Of a stretch of DNA of 64,000 nucleotides, positions 18,134 to 30,520 are shown piece by piece (position 1 is the first letter of the stretch; each line of letters starts with the position of its first letter). The translations under genes and the position numbers were made by a program. Below the pieces are notes generated by a model, which was not told the DNA's origin, did no database searches, and worked only from the letters and a program-made list of their open reading frames with translations. The stretch is from Brucella oryzae (GTDB taxonomy: Bacteria; Pseudomonadota; Alphaproteobacteria; Rhizobiales; Rhizobiaceae): contig JAAVLL010000001.1 in assembly GCA_012103035.1 (NCBI GenBank), positions 2,082,501 through 2,146,500 of the forward strand, given 5' to 3'.

Positions 18134-21100
18134 ATGCAGGGCTGGGGTATTATTGGCGCCGCCTTCTTATATTTGCTGCTGCTTTTGCGGTAGCCAGCAT
18201 CGGCGACCGGCGCACCTCACGCTGGAACAGCGCCCCACGCCCATATATTTATGCGCTCAGCCTGGCTGTTTACTGCACCTCCTGGACCTTCTTCGGCTCG
18301 GTCGGCCTATCGGCTCAGCGGGGCCTCGAATTCCTGGGAATCTATATCGGCCCCATTCTCGTCTTTACGCTTGGCAACCGGTTGTTGCGACATATCGTAC
18401 GACTGGCTAAATCCGAACATATCACCTCAATTGCCGATTTTCTCGCGGCCCGATATGGCAAGAGCTTCGGCGTAGCTTCTCTTGCAACCTGCATCGCAGC
18501 CGTCGGCTCGATCCCCTATATCGCACTACAGCTCAAAGCCGTTTCCGGCAGTGTCGGGCTTGTCATGGAGCATTACGGATCGGCCGTCGACCCGTCAGTA
18601 TTCATATTCGGCGACATCTCCCTCCCCGTCGCGGCTGTGCTGGCTGTCTTTGCGATCCTGTTCGGAACGCGCCACACCGACGCTACGGAGCACCAGAACG
18701 GTCTCATTCTGGCTGTGGCCCTGGAATCAGTCATCAAGCTTTGCGCCTTCCTGACCGTTGGCTTTGCCTGCACCTTTTTCCTGTTCGGCGCTCCGTCGCA
18801 GCTGATCAATCAGATATCCCAATCGCCGGAAGCGCTGGAAGCGTTCCACTACCAGACATCCATCGGCACGTGGATCGTACAGAGCGCGCTGAGTGCCGCC
18901 GCCATCATCATGCTGCCGCGGCAGTTCCATGTGACGGTGGTGGAAAGCCGCAGCGAAAGGAACTCCGCACCGCCTCCTGGCTGTTCCCGCTTTATCTGGT
19001 CCTTATCAATATCTTCGTGTTTCCCATCGCGCTGATCGGCGTGATGACGCTCGGAGGTAATGTCAGCGGAGATTTATACGTTCTGGCTCTGCCGCTGGCA
19101 GCGGGTGCCCATTGGCTCGCGCTCGTGGCTTTTCTTGGCGGATTATCAGCAGCAACGGCGATGGTCATCGTCGCCTGCGTTGCGCTTTCGATCATGATCT
19201 CCAACCATCTGGTGCTGCCACTCTTCATCCGGCGGCTGGCAAAGCAACACGCGGCAGAACAACGCGACCTCACCAAGATCATTTTGAACACACGCCGCCT
19301 TACCATTATTGGTATTCTGGCACTGGCATTCGCCTATTACCGCTTTACCTCCAACAACATTCATCTGGCTTCGATCGGTTTTGTTTCCTTCGCCGCGATT
19401 GCGCAATTCGTTCCCGCCTTCATCGGCGGATTGTTCTGGCGCAATGCGAATGGACGCGGCGCCATGCTGGGATTATCAGCCGGATTTCTTGTCTGGGCCT
19501 ACACACTATTGCTGCCAACCATGGCGCCGGAAAATGCCGCCATCCTGCGCGACGGCTTTCTCGGCTTTACGGCCTTACGCCCCGAAGCGCTTTTCGGAAC
19601 CAATGCTCTCCCTTTGACCAACGGCGTGCTGTGGAGCCTTGCGGCCAACTCACTCTTCTACATCCTTGGCTCCTTTCGCGCGCCTCGACGCCGCTTGAAC
19701 GCATTCAGGCCAGCATTTTCCTACCGCGCTATTTCATCGGCACACCGACACTCAAGCGCTTTCGCACAACTGTCACTGTCGCGGAACTGAAAGCCACCAT
19801 GGCGCGTTATCTCGGTGCTGAGCGTGTCGAACGCGCCTTTCTTCGTTTTGAAGGAAGGGAACAGCGGCGTCTCGATCCAGGCATGACCGTCGACACGCCG
19901 CTGATCCGTCATGCGGAACAGCTTCTTGGCACAGCTGTCGGTTCCGCATCGGCCCGCCTTGTCCTGTCGTTGCTGTTGCAGAAGAGCGATGCATCCGGGC
20001 GTGACGCACGACAGCTCTTGACGATGCTTCCACCGCCCTGCAGCAGAACCGCAATCTGCTGCAGACCGCCCTCGATCAGATGGAACAAGGCATCACCGTT
20101 TTCGACAAGGATCTGAGACTGACATTCTGGAACCGGCAGTTCCGCAAGCTTTTCAACCTTCCCGATGAAGTGATGCAGGTCGGGATACCCATTTCGGAAA
20201 TCGTGGAACATCTTCACCATCGCGGCGATATATCGTTCAACGCGCAGAATGGGGTCATCCGTTCGCTTGCAGCTGCGCGCCAGCCATGGCGCATCGACAT
20301 GAAATCGACGGGCAAGGTGCTGGAAATTCAATCCAACCCGATGCCGGACGGCGGAATTGTCGCGACATATACCGATATCACGGCGGCAGTCGAAGCCGAC
20401 GTCACGCGCCAGAAGGCAGCGGAAATGCTGGAGCAGCGCGTGGCGGATCGCACGGCAGAACTGACCCGCGTCAACCAGCAACTCGCCAAGGCGCAAGCCG
20501 CAGCGGAAGAAGCCAATCAGGGAAAGACGCGATTTCTGGCAGCCGCCGGTCATGACATTCTGCAACCGCTCAACGCAGCGCGATTGTACAGCACCGCACT
20601 TGCCGAAAAACTTGGGCGCTCCGAAACCAGCGAATTCGCACGCAACATCGATTCCTCGCTGGAAGCCGTGGAAGCCATTCTAGGCATGGTGCTGGATATT
20701 TCCCGGCTGGACACCGGATCGCTCAAACCCGATCTCTCGGTATTTCGTCTCGACAAGTTGATGAGCCAGATTGCCACGGACTTTACGCCTCTTGCAGCCG
20801 CCAAGGGGTTGAAGTTGCGCGTTGTACCGTCAAGCATCGTCGTCAAAACTGACCGCAACATGCTGCGGCGCCTGATCCAGAACCTTGTTTCCAATTCGAT
20901 CAAGTATAGCCGCAAGGGCGGCATTTTGCTTGGTGTCCGGCGCCGCAGCTTTTGTGGAACTGCAGGTACTCGATACCGGCATCGGCATACCGCCTCAGAA
21001 ACTCAAACTCGTCTTTCGGGAATTCACACGCCTGGATGAGGGGATGCGGGAAGCGGAGGGGCTTGGCCTCGGCCTTTCCATCGTTGACCGTATCGCAAGG

Positions 21101-21638
21101 CTGCTGTCGCTGTCGTTGTCTCTGTCTTCTACCCCGAGAAGGGAACTATGTTCACCCTGCGTATTCCAATTTCGCAGGAAAAAGTGCCCGTCGATGAAGC
21201 GAAGAGCCCTCGCGGTTTGCAACGGGCGCTGGAACTGACCGGGCTTGATGTTCTCTGCATCGATAATGACGCCAGCATCCTGTCCGGAATGGAAACGCTG
21301 CTTCGTGGATGGGGTGCCAGGTCACGACGCTACCCAATGGAACTGCATTGAGGGGCTATTGCGCGGACCACGCCGCTCCCGATACGATCGTCGCAGATTA
21401 TCATCTACTGAACGAAAACGGTCTCGATATGATCGGCTTTGCCCGCGAGACGTTTCAGGTGGAGATACCGGCCATTCTGCTAACGGCCGACCGTTCCAAG
21501 GAAGTCCGTCAGCGCGCTGAGGATGAAAATGTCACTGTTCTGCACAAGCCGCTTCGGCCTGCTGCACTCCGTTCCCTGCTATCGCATTTTTATCATGCGC
21601 GGCAAGACAACACTTCAGCACAGAACGCCGCTCAGTAA
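18134..21638 (+). CDS. Hybrid histidine kinase with sodium/solute-symporter sensor domain (CrbS-like)
   Basis: About 1170 residues. Residues 1-490 form a multi-helix sodium:solute symporter module (AVYCTSWTFFGSVGLSAQRG, SIADFLAARYGKSFGV). A PAS domain follows near 650-770 (MEQGITVFDKDLRLTFWNRQ), then a coiled coil, the phospho-acceptor box RFLAAAGHDILQPLNAARLY near 800, an ATPase domain (NLVSNSIKYSRKGG, DTGIGIP, GLGLGLS), and a C-terminal receiver (VLCIDNDASIL, acceptor aspartate in IVADYHL, KPLRP). At least seven frame breaks are needed. The layout matches CrbS, which controls acetate use through a LuxR-type regulator; such a regulator converges on it at 21650-22293. Confidence 0.88.
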
Positions 21639-21649
21639 CAGTGCAGCAT

Positions 21650-22293
21650 CTAATCCGTGCTCAGCGCATCATTGCCGATGCGTGACAGAAGAATGACCGC
21701 CTGTGTGCGGCTGTCGACGCCGAGTTTCTGCAGTACTGCCGAAACATGCGCCTTGACCGTGGCTTCCGACACACCGAGTTCGTAAGCGATCTGCTTGTTC
21801 AGCAAGCCTTCTGCCAACATGGTCAGCACACGCGTCTGCTGTGGCGTCAATGTACGTAACCGCGTAATCAGAGCTTCGATTTCCGGATCGTGCGGATGAT
21901 CCAGCTCAATGTCTGCCGGCGTCCAGATATCGCCTGCCAAAACAGCGGCTACGGCCTCGCCAATGGTCTCCATGCTGGCGGATTTGGAGATAAAGCCTGA
22001 AGCGCCGAGTTCGACTGCGTGGCGGATGGTTGCTGCATCGTCTGTCGCCGAGACGATGATGACGGGAAGCGCTGGCTGCAACGCTTTCAACGTCACCAGA
22101 CCGGAGAGCCCCGTTCCGCCCGGCATCGTCAAATCCAATAACAGAAGATCGATATCCTGTCGCTCGCCGACCAGTTTCTTGACGGCGTCAAAATCGCCGA
22201 CTTCGACGATTTCTACACTCTGTGACTGGCCTGAAAGGACCTGCCTGAGCGCTCCCGGAAAAGCGGGTGATCGTCAGCGATGATGAAGTGCAT
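21650..22293 (-). CDS. NarL/FixJ-type response regulator (CrbR-like)
   Basis: About 214 residues. It starts MHFIIADDHPLFRE at 22293; one base is missing near 22258, and the frame resumes GALRQVLSGQSQSVEIVEVG. The receiver carries acceptor aspartate in LLLLDLTMPGGTG, then VIIVSATDD and GFISKSAS. The C-terminal LuxR helix-turn-helix is NKQIAYELGVSEATVKAH. It converges on the SSS-type hybrid kinase with stops 12 bases apart, so the two are the likely cognate pair. In CrbS/R systems the target is acetyl-CoA synthetase; no acs gene lies in the window. Confidence 0.87.
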
Positions 22294-22519
22294 GAGCCTC
22301 GCGCGCCATTGTTTCAGATCTCCTCCTCGCGGTGCCAACTATTCAAGTCGACCACTCCGTTTTATGCTGTTTTTGGCTCGGGCAACCAAAATTCACGTTG
22401 CTAACCTCTTTTCACATTCGTCATTGCCGCCATCTAGCCGCATTGTGTGTTAGGCTGAGCATTGAAAATAACAAAAGAACGGCCCAACCAACCAATGGAA
22501 GGGAACCAAAAGGCATTTC

Positions 22520-23469
<950 letters not shown>

Positions 23470-23536
23470 GGCGAAACGCACTCACATTTGCTGGGAATGT
23501 TATAATGAAAGGCGCGCGGCGCCTTTGTTCCTGCAG

Positions 23537-23995
23537 TCAGGTCCGCCCGCCCGGTGCAGCCTCGTTGACCGGTTTTTCCGGCTCGCTGTCAAAACTTTTC
23601 GCTATATCCATGAAGCGGCGCATAAAGCGTTCCATATAGCTCATGGACTGCTCGAATTCCTGCTCGGTTGGCAGGCCCGAAGCGGCACTTCCACTTTTCC
23701 CTTCAAGGACGGAAACCTTGTCCTCCAGCTTATTCACGCGATCCTGCAAGTCTGCAATGTCGTTCTCATAAGCTTCGCGATCCTCTGTCGCCATCTTGCA
23801 GACGAGTTGTCCCTGCTGCTCCGTACAGGTCGAGAGTGCCCCGGTTCGGGTGTCCAGACGGACATAGCCAGTTTCCGTGCCTTCCAGCCGGTAGCGCCCG
23901 TTTTCCTGCGCAACTGCATTAGCCGGAGCGAGCGCTGAACCGAGAAGAGCAACAGCAGCCAGATTGCGAACCATCAATGTCTTTCTGTTCAACAT
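23537..23995 (-). CDS. Secreted coiled-coil hypothetical protein
   Basis: 152 residues, intact. I chose ATG 23995 (MLNRKTLMVRNLAAVALLGS), which gives a signal peptide ending ANAVA-QE after GAAGGGAA. The mature part has GRYRLEGTETGYVRLDTRTG with two cysteines (STCTEQQGQLVCKM), then a heptad coiled coil (ENDIADLQDRVNKLEDKVSVLEGK). It is probably a periplasmic protein that oligomerises. Function unknown; similar short proteins are common in Brucellaceae. Confidence 0.8.
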   Translation of the reverse strand: MLNRKTLMVRNLAAVALLGSALAPANAVAQENGRYRLEGTETGYVRLDTRTGALSTCTEQQGQLVCKMATEDREAYENDIADLQDRVNKLEDKVSVLEGKSGSAASGLPTEQEFEQSMSYMERFMRRFMDIAKSFDSEPEKPVNEAAPGGRT

Positions 23996-24109
23996 AATGC
24001 AATTCCCTTCAGCTTCTCTTTCAGATGTCCCCATCATATGGGACGTTTACGACGAAAATCGAACATGCGGGACTTTGATTTCCGAAGAATTTCGGTCTAG
24101 AGAACAGCC

Positions 24110-24460
24110 ATGACAATTCAGATCATCTATAAGATCGCTCCGCGCGACCTTTGGGTACAAGCAGAACAGGCCGGTAGTTTTACCGGGGCTCCGGTTGATA
24201 TTGCCGATGGCTATATCCATTTCTCCACTGCAACACAGGTGCGGGAAACGGCTGCCAAGCATTTTGCGGGCCAACAGGATTTGCTTCTGATCAGTGTGAA
24301 TGCTTCTGCGCTCGGCACAGCATTGAAGTTTGAAGTTTCACGTGGTGGAGCTCTGTTTCCTCATCTTTATGGCGAGCTGCCGCTTGCAGCTGTTTTGAAG
24401 GTTGATCCCTTGCCATTGGGTGACGATGGTCTTCACATTTTTCCGGAGCTTGAAGATTAA
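24110..24460 (+). CDS. DUF952 family protein
   Basis: 116 residues, intact. IYKIAPRDLWVQAEQAGSF, DGYIHFSTATQVRETAAKHF and FPHLYGELPL are the conserved DUF952 segments; the fold is related to ADP-ribosyltransferases, but no activity has been shown that I know of. Its TAA overlaps the ATG of pyrD by one base (TAATG), so the two are translationally coupled, a common arrangement in Rhizobiales. Confidence 0.9.
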   Translation: MTIQIIYKIAPRDLWVQAEQAGSFTGAPVDIADGYIHFSTATQVRETAAKHFAGQQDLLLISVNASALGTALKFEVSRGGALFPHLYGELPLAAVLKVDPLPLGDDGLHIFPELED

Positions 24461-25551
24461 TGAGCGGGCTTTTGAAACTCTCGGGCGACGTGCCCTTTTG
24501 CCTTCGATGCGGAACAGGCACACGGTCTTTCCATCGCGGGCCTGAAGACAGGTCTTGTGACCTGCGGTGCGCCAAACGATCCCGCTCTTTCCGTCAAGGT
24601 CGCTGGACTGCAGTTCCCAAATCCGCTTGGCATGGCCGCCGGTTATGACAAGAACGCCGAAGTACCGGATGCACTGTTGAAACTTGGTTTCGGCTTCACC
24701 GAAGTCGGCACCATCACACCGCGTCCGCAAAGCGGCAATCCGCGCCCGCGCATTTTCCGCCTTGTGGAAGATAGAGCGGTTATCAATCGCCTCGGCTTCA
24801 ACAATGAAGGTCATGACGCGGCGTTTAAACGCCTGTCGCAACGCGCAGGCAGGAGCGGCATCGTGGGCGTCAATATCGGCGCGAACAAGGATACGGAAGA
24901 CCGCATTACCGATTATGTTGCCGGTATTCGCCGTTTCTACCAGCTTGCGCGCTATTTCACGGTCAATATCTCTTCGCCCAACACGCCGGGCCTGCGCAAC
25001 CTTCAGGCGCGCGAAGCCTTGCGCGAATTGTTGAACCGTGTACTGGAAGCCCGCAATGAAGAAGGCAAAATGTGCACGCTGAAGCGTCCGGTTTTTCTCA
25101 AGATCGCACCTGATCTGGCCGACGGAGAATTGGACGATATCGCCGCCGAGGCAACCGAACAGAACCTGGACGGCATCGTCGTATCCAACACGACGCTGTC
25201 ACGCGCCGGATTGAAAAGCGCAGAAAACCGCAATGAAACAGGCGGGCTTTCCGGTGCCCCGCTTTTCGACCGCTCCACCATCGTCCTTGCCCGGATGCGC
25301 GAACGCGTCGGTCCCGACATGCCGCTGATCGGTGTCGGCGGCGTGGATAACGCTGAAACAGCGCTGACCAAGATCAAGGCAGGCGCCGATCTTGTGCAGC
25401 TTATACGGGCCTGATCTATCGCGGCCCGAACCTGCCTGCCGAAATCGTGAGAGGGCTGTCAGCCGCGGTAAAACACGAGGGCGTTACAAATATTGCCGCA
25501 TTGCGCGACCGGGATACCAAAGACTGGGCCAGGCGCGAATTGCCCGCATAA
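24460..25551 (+). CDS. pyrD: Dihydroorotate dehydrogenase (quinone), class 2
   Basis: The membrane-associated flavoprotein that oxidises dihydroorotate to orotate with ubiquinone. About 364 residues. N-terminal helix [20 protein letters not shown] appears only after restoring bases near 24475 and 24500 (both T runs) and 24523. Core motifs: [63 protein letters not shown] and [11 protein letters not shown] fourth break near 25405 precedes [15 protein letters not shown]. The extended N-terminus marks class 2. Coupled to the DUF952 gene and convergent with a MATE pump. Confidence 0.93.
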
Positions 25552-26906
25552 TCAGGCGATGAATTCCGCACGATAGCGTCGCGGCAGGATCGCCAGAAGC
25601 GTGACGCCGCGGATAGACAGAAACAGGTTAAGAGCAAGCCAAAGCCCGTGATTGCCCATCACGGGCTTTGCTGCATAAAGAACCACCAGAAAAATGCAAG
25701 CGACAGAAACATCATGTTGCGCATGTCGCGCGACCATGTAGCGCCGATATAGACCCCGTCCATATGAAAGGCCAGCAAGCCCGTAATGCCTGTCAGCGCC
25801 GCCCAAGGGAGATACTTCAGGGCCTCAGCATGAACGTCTTCCGCCTTGGATAGAAGCGCGATGATCGCATCGCCGAACACCAGCAGGAAAAAGGCGATTA
25901 TGCTCGCCATGATCAGCCCCCAAACAAAAGTAAGCTTGGCGCCGCGCACAAAGGCCGGACTGTAACGCGCCCCGATCGACCGACCCACAATCTGTTCGGC
26001 AGCCGCCGCCATACCGTCCAGAAAGAAACCGGCAACGAGAAAGAAGTTCAGCAAGACGGCATTCGCCGCCAGTGTGACCGGGCCGAGATCGGACCCCGCC
26101 CGCGTGAAGAATGCGAAGGCCGTAAGAAGCAGGAATGAGCGGATCATGATGTCGCGATTGACCGCGAACATGCGCAAAATACCCTCTTTCTGAAAGATTC
26201 GTACCCGGTTGGGGCGTAGCGATGCGTCCTTGCGGAAATGCCGCAGCACAATGAACATGCCGACAAGCGCTGCAACGGTTTCACCGGTCACCGTGGCCCA
26301 GGCAACACCGGTAACGCCCCAGCCCAATTCCAGCCCGAGGATAATGCAGAGTACGATATTGATGCCGTTTAGCAGCACTTGAAGACCGAGGCCGACGATG
26401 CCCTGCCCGCGACCGAGGACAAGCCCCAATATCGAATAGTTGATGAGCGCAACCGGTGCCGACAACATGCGGATGGAAACATAAGTCGCCATGGCTTCCT
26501 GCGTGGCGGAGGTTGGGTGCATGAAGGTGGATGAGACGGCGATGATGATCGGCAGGCAGAGGATCATCAGACTGCCAGCCACGACCGCGATGATGATTGC
26601 GCGCCAGAAGATTGCCTGCTCTTCGACGGCATCTTCCGCACCCACGGCCTGCGCAACAAGTCCAGTCGTGCCGGAACGGAGGAAATTGAACATCGACAGC
26701 AGGAAATCAAAAACAAGCGCGCCAATCGCCAGACCGCCTATTAGCTCAGCCTGTCCCATCTGGCCAACAACGCCCATGTCCACCAGCCCGAGAAGCGGCG
26801 TCGTGATCGCGGCAAGCGTCATTGGAATGGCGATCAGCATCACCATCCGGTGTGTTACGTCGAACGGCCTTGTTACGCCACCGACGCGTTGCAGCGACTG
26901 ATCCAT
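25552..26906 (-). CDS. MATE-family efflux transporter (DinF-like)
   Basis: About 450 residues with 12 membrane segments and the two-fold repeat of MATE sodium/proton-drug antiporters. Segments: LIAIPMTLAAITTPLLGLVD, GLVAQAVGAED, ILGLVLGRGQGIVGLGLQV and GFFLDGMAAAAEQIVGRSIG, the last typical of the DinF branch. I took ATG 26906 (MDQSLQRVGGVTRPF); an earlier start at 26984 is possible. A break near 25690 separates off the last helices (VVLYAAKPVMGNHGLWLALN). Its stop abuts that of pyrD. Confidence 0.88.
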
Positions 26907-27032
26907 ATGCTTGTCCCGAATGCATTCCCTCTGATCAAGATCATCTACTCTGGAATCAATCGAAACGACAGATAATTCGGCCACCGGATTGTCGCAACTC
27001 CTGACAGCGAACTGTCAGGAGAAAAAGGACTA

Positions 27033-27514
27033 TTACAGTCCGAGCATCATGGCCCAATATATATAAGTGGGTTTGTCTTCGGGCGTAGCCCAGGCAAGGC
27101 CGTAATGCTCAAATGTTGGATCAAGCATGTTCTTGCGATGGCCGGGAGATTTCATCCATGCGTCGAAGACAGCCTGTGTATTGCGTTGTCCCGATGCTAC
27201 ATTTTCCGCTGCCGGTCCACGGATACCCACCTGACGCAGTCGCGCAACGAAACCATTACCCCAACCAATGCTGTGACCGATCTTGCCATAACTCGCCATA
27301 CGTCTGGCCTGATACAGCGCGGCCTGCTCAAGCTTGGAATCCGTCGCCATCAAAGGCAGACCGTTCGCCTTGCGAATAGCGTTGAAAATGAGGGTTGGGT
27401 CATTGTCGCCCGCAGCCCGCGCCATGTTCAATGGCACTGCCGACACCGCCAACGCTCCACCGACCAGAACCAGAAATCCGCGCCGGTTGAGTGTAAATCC
27501 TTGTTTTGCTGCAT
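27033..27514 (-). CDS. CAP/SCP-domain secreted protein with Tat-like signal
   Basis: About 161 residues. The N-terminus NRRGFLVLVGGALAVSAVPL with ARA cleavage site looks like a twin-arginine signal. The mature part is a CAP domain: LEQAALYQARRMASYGKIGH, ENVASGQ, FDAWMKSPGHRKNML and YGLAWA, retaining both family histidines. The likely start is ATG 27514 (MQQ...), which comes into frame if one A is restored in the AAAA run near 27505. Bacterial CAP proteins are extracytoplasmic; their activity is usually unknown. Confidence 0.8.
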
Positions 27515-27547
27515 TGCCTGTCTGTACTATCCAATTACCGAACCAAG

Positions 27548-27648
27548 AGCATTTCCAGCAAAAGTGTAAACCGGTTTTGCGTAAGGAAAATGCGATGAAA
27601 CAAACCGTTAGAGCGGTTCCGGCGATTCCGTTAAAATAGAAACCGCTC
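27548..27648. repeat. Composite intergenic repeat (dispersed repeat copy 3 plus hairpin)
   Basis: 27548-27582 is a minus-strand copy of the repeat at 213-248 (ACGCAAAACCGGTTTACAC then TTTTGCTGGAAATGCT). Next to it, 27610-27648 can fold with GAGCGGTT pairing AACCGCTC. Together they make a compact repeat block between the CAP and DUF6460 genes, like intergenic mosaic elements of the Brucella group. Confidence 0.55.
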
Positions 27649-27652
27649 GAGT

Positions 27653-27919
27653 TCATTTCCGGTAGCTGAGGATACGGAGCAAAATAAAGGCAGGAATAAC
27701 GACTGCCGCACCAAGGATGAAATAATCGACAAAGCCTGCGATCGCCGAAAAGCCCATATTCCAAAGCCGCAGGAAGAAGTCACGAATACCGTAGAAAATA
27801 TCGTAGGGCGTCCAGTGAAATGCACTCATAACCACACCAACGACCAGCGAAATCAACACCAGCTTGATCAGGACACGGGCGGGCGTATCGCCAAGAAAAC
27901 GGTTCACACCATCCGACAT
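27653..27919 (-). CDS. DUF6460 small membrane protein
   Basis: 88 residues, intact, start MSDGVNRFLGDTPARVLIKL at 27919 with AGGAGAT upstream. Two hydrophobic segments (LVLISLVVGVVMSAF and FVDYFILGAAVVIPAFILLR) flank a short amphipathic region (DIFYGIRDFFLRLW). It matches the DUF6460 integral membrane family of Rhizobiales; function unknown. Confidence 0.8.
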   Translation of the reverse strand: MSDGVNRFLGDTPARVLIKLVLISLVVGVVMSAFHWTPYDIFYGIRDFFLRLWNMGFSAIAGFVDYFILGAAVVIPAFILLRILSYRK

Positions 27920-27943
27920 GCAAATCTCCTGTGTGGTTATTGG

Positions 27944-29015
27944 TCAGAGCGACAGACTCATCGCGCAAGAAATAGGCTGTCCGTGCAGCCTTCGCAAGTT
28001 CTGCACCCGCTCATCGCTGCTTGCGGTATTCGCGGGGCGCTTTCTGCTTTGCCGTGAGAACGAGCGGTTCATGCTCCGCGTATCGGTGAAGCCGCTTGCA
28101 ACAGCCACTTCCAGTAGTGACAGGCCTGTTTCGGACAAAAGTTCCTTGGCTTTCTTGACCCGAAGCTCTTCACGAACCTCGAATGCCGTTCGTTCAAGGG
28201 CAAGCCTGAAGCCACGCTCCATCTGACGAACGGAGATTCCCAATCGACGCGCGACATCGATCATCGGCACCGGGTCTTCCAGCGTTTCCTCGAATATACG
28301 GATCGCCTTGCGGATCATCGGTGAGCGCACGCCGTTGAAGCTCAGGGCCGGTTGTTCAGACCGCACAAGCTCGTAAGGGATCATGAGGATGGATGCGCTC
28401 TTGCGCGCCAGTTCCTCAGAAATCTCGTTCTGGATAATTGAAAGCGCCAGCGACGCAGCACCAAGTCCGCCGGCGCAAGTGTAATGTCTTCCGCTACGAT
28501 GAAACAGACTGGTCGTATCGGCTGTATAACCGTCGAAAAGCTCCAGAAAATCGTCGCGATGAAACCAGCTCACACAACAATTGCGATCCGGCAATAGATC
28601 CGCTTCTGCCAACAGAAAGGCGGCAGTGCAGAGACCAACCACGGTCTTGCCGCGTCGGTCTGCACGTTTGATAAGATCAATCAGCGTTTGTTGCCTTGGC
28701 CGATACTGTGCAAGCAGCCCACCGACAATGGCCACATAATCGCAATCGTCGAGTTCTCCCATGGGAGCGGTTGGCTCGATCACCATGCCGGAACTTGACG
28801 TGACGGATCGCCCGACAGCGTGCAAATTTTCCACGCACAACGTATCTGACGGCTCTTGTCGCGATCATCAGCAGCAAGGCGAAAAGGATCAAGAAAAGGC
28901 TGAGTGCGCTCAACGTGAAGCCCGGCAACGCAACAATACCGACCGACAGCCTGCGTTGCGGGTCATCGCTTGCAGCTTGAAACTTCTTGTCCTGGTCCCG
29001 TTCAGTTCCATTCAT
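27944..29015 (-). CDS. GlxA-type AraC-family regulator (DJ-1/PfpI sensor domain)
   Basis: About 358 residues. The N-terminal DJ-1/PfpI-like domain has VGIVALPGFTLSALSLFLDP, CDYVAIVGGLLAQ and the nucleophile-elbow-like VVGLCTAAFLLAEADLL. The C-terminal AraC domain has DVARRLGISVRQMERGFRLA and VAVASGFTDTRSMNRSFSRQ. The start MNGTERDQDKKFQAAS is at 29015. Breaks near 28895 (restores LDPFRLAADD) and 28810. GlxA-type regulators often respond to amino compounds such as arginine, carnitine or betaine; no target is obvious nearby. Confidence 0.87.
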
Positions 29016-29071
29016 CACGTCGAGCGTTCTCCTCCACCCCAATTATATCTGCTCGGAGGAGGCTAATATAG

Positions 29072-30162
29072 TCAACGAAAATGCTTGGAAAGCTTCAACT
29101 GCTGTGCCTGATAATTGGAGCCGAGATCGACACCATAGAGCGCCGAAGGGCGGTGCAACATATGTTCGTAAACCAGACGCCCGACAATCTGCCCATGCTC
29201 CAGAATGAACGGAACTTCGTGGCTGCGGACTTCCAGAACAGCGCGACTGCCGGTTCCGCCTGCAGCACTATGCCCGAAGCCCGGATCGAAGAAACCAGCA
29301 TAATGAACGCGGAATTCACCGACCAGCGGATCGAAGGGCGTCATTTCCGCCGCATAGAGCGGCGGGACATGCACCGCCTCGCGCGAAACGAGAATATAGA
29401 ATTCATCCGGGTCAAGCACGAGTTCGCGCGAACCCCGATCATAGATCGGCTCCCAGAAATCAAGGATGTCGTGCGCCGCACGCTTGTCCACATCCACCAC
29501 AGCCGTATGGTGCTTGCCGCGATAGCCAATCAGCCGGTCAGGACCACCTGAAAGATCAACCGACAACGCAATGCCACCGCCGGAGATGTTCGGCATTTCC
29601 GCTGCGACCAGCGTTTCGGTCTTATGCAATGCAGCAAGTTCAGCCTCGCCCAGCTGAGCCCGCCCCTTGCGGAAGCGTATCTGCGACAAGCGCGACCCCG
29701 TACGCACGACAATCGGAAATGTGCGCGGGCTGACTTCCAGATAGAGCGGACCATTATATCCGGCAGGCACCTTGTCGAATTCCTGTGCCCCGTCAGCAAT
29801 GACGCGGGTGAAGATGTCGAGGCGGCCCGTTGAACTTTTCGGATTTGCCGATGCCGAAAGGTCTGGCGATAGCGCCAAACCTTCGAGAAGCGGAACAATG
29901 TAAACACAGCCAGTTTCAAGAACAGCACCAGCGGTCAGGTCGATCTCGTGCAGCTTCAAACGTTCCAACTTATCGATGACTGGTGTGCCGGGACCCGGCA
30001 TGAAGGAGGCGCGAACACGATAAGCTTTTGCACCGAGCCTCAGATCAAGGCTCGCCGGCTGTATCTGGTCGGGGTCGAGGGGCGTGGAGACGCCAGCAAA
30101 CCGTTTTCAAACAGCGCGGAAATATCCGCATCCGCCAGAATTCCAGCATCTTTCTGCATCAT
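29072..30162 (-). CDS. dcd: 2'-deoxycytidine 5'-triphosphate deaminase
   Basis: About 364 residues, the long double-domain form found in Rhizobiales. It deaminates dCTP to dUTP for thymidylate supply. Start at tandem ATGs 30162/30159 (MMQKDAGILADADISALFEN). One C is missing near 30078, after which the frame reads PDQIQPASLDLRLGAKAYRV, the conserved first strand. Later segments include LYLEVSPRTFPIVVRTGSRL, LDFWEPIYDRGSRELVLDPD and RAVLEVRSHEVPFILEHGQ. Two intergenic hairpins lie just upstream. Confidence 0.88.
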
Positions 30163-30182
30163 CAACCCGAAACTCCATAGCC

Positions 30183-30224
30183 TAGAGCGCCGTGCGCCCA
30201 TTTGGGCGCACAAGGGGCGCTCTA
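30183..30224. repeat. Palindromic intergenic hairpin
   Basis: Nested stem: TAGAGCGCC ... GGCGCTCTA outside and GTGCGCCC, loop ATTT, GGGCGCAC inside, with a short bulge. It sits in the leader of dcd. Brucella-group genomes have many such intergenic palindromes. Confidence 0.6.
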
Positions 30225-30239
30225 ACGTATTGAATCTAC

Positions 30240-30282
30240 GCATCGTGTTTCCAAAAATCGATTCCGATTTTTAGGCCGATGC
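30240..30282. repeat. Palindromic intergenic hairpin
   Basis: GCATCG ... CGATGC outside and AAAAATCG/CGATTTTT inside form an interrupted stem 16 bases from the hairpin at 30183-30224. It resembles the common rhizobial short interspersed palindrome. Confidence 0.6.
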
Positions 30283-30467
30283 TGTAGCACATTGCTTGTC
30301 AAAGACAATTGACCGGTCGCGGCGACAATGCCAAGCCTTGGAGCAGCATGAAACCGAGTTTTCCGCAGGTTTCGGAGCATTATCGGGCCATGCGGGACGT
30401 ACTTTTCCTAAGATGGAGCGGTTTCGGCATTGACGGCTCCATTCAACAGGCATAATGAAAAACTGTT

Positions 30468-30520
30468 CCGTGGTGATTTGGCCGGCCGGCTTGCAGCCAC
30501 GTTAAAGAATTCGCTAAAAG
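30468..30520 (+). promoter_or_regulatory. SAM-II riboswitch upstream of metZ
   Basis: The SAM-II consensus is matched closely: CCGTGGTGATTTG, the GGCTTGCAGCCACG block that closes the first helix, then GTTAAAGAATTCGCTAAAAG that forms the pseudoknot. The Alphaproteobacteria-specific class binds S-adenosylmethionine and turns off methionine genes. It lies about 107 bases before metZ and is followed directly by a terminator (30517-30544). Confidence 0.93.
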
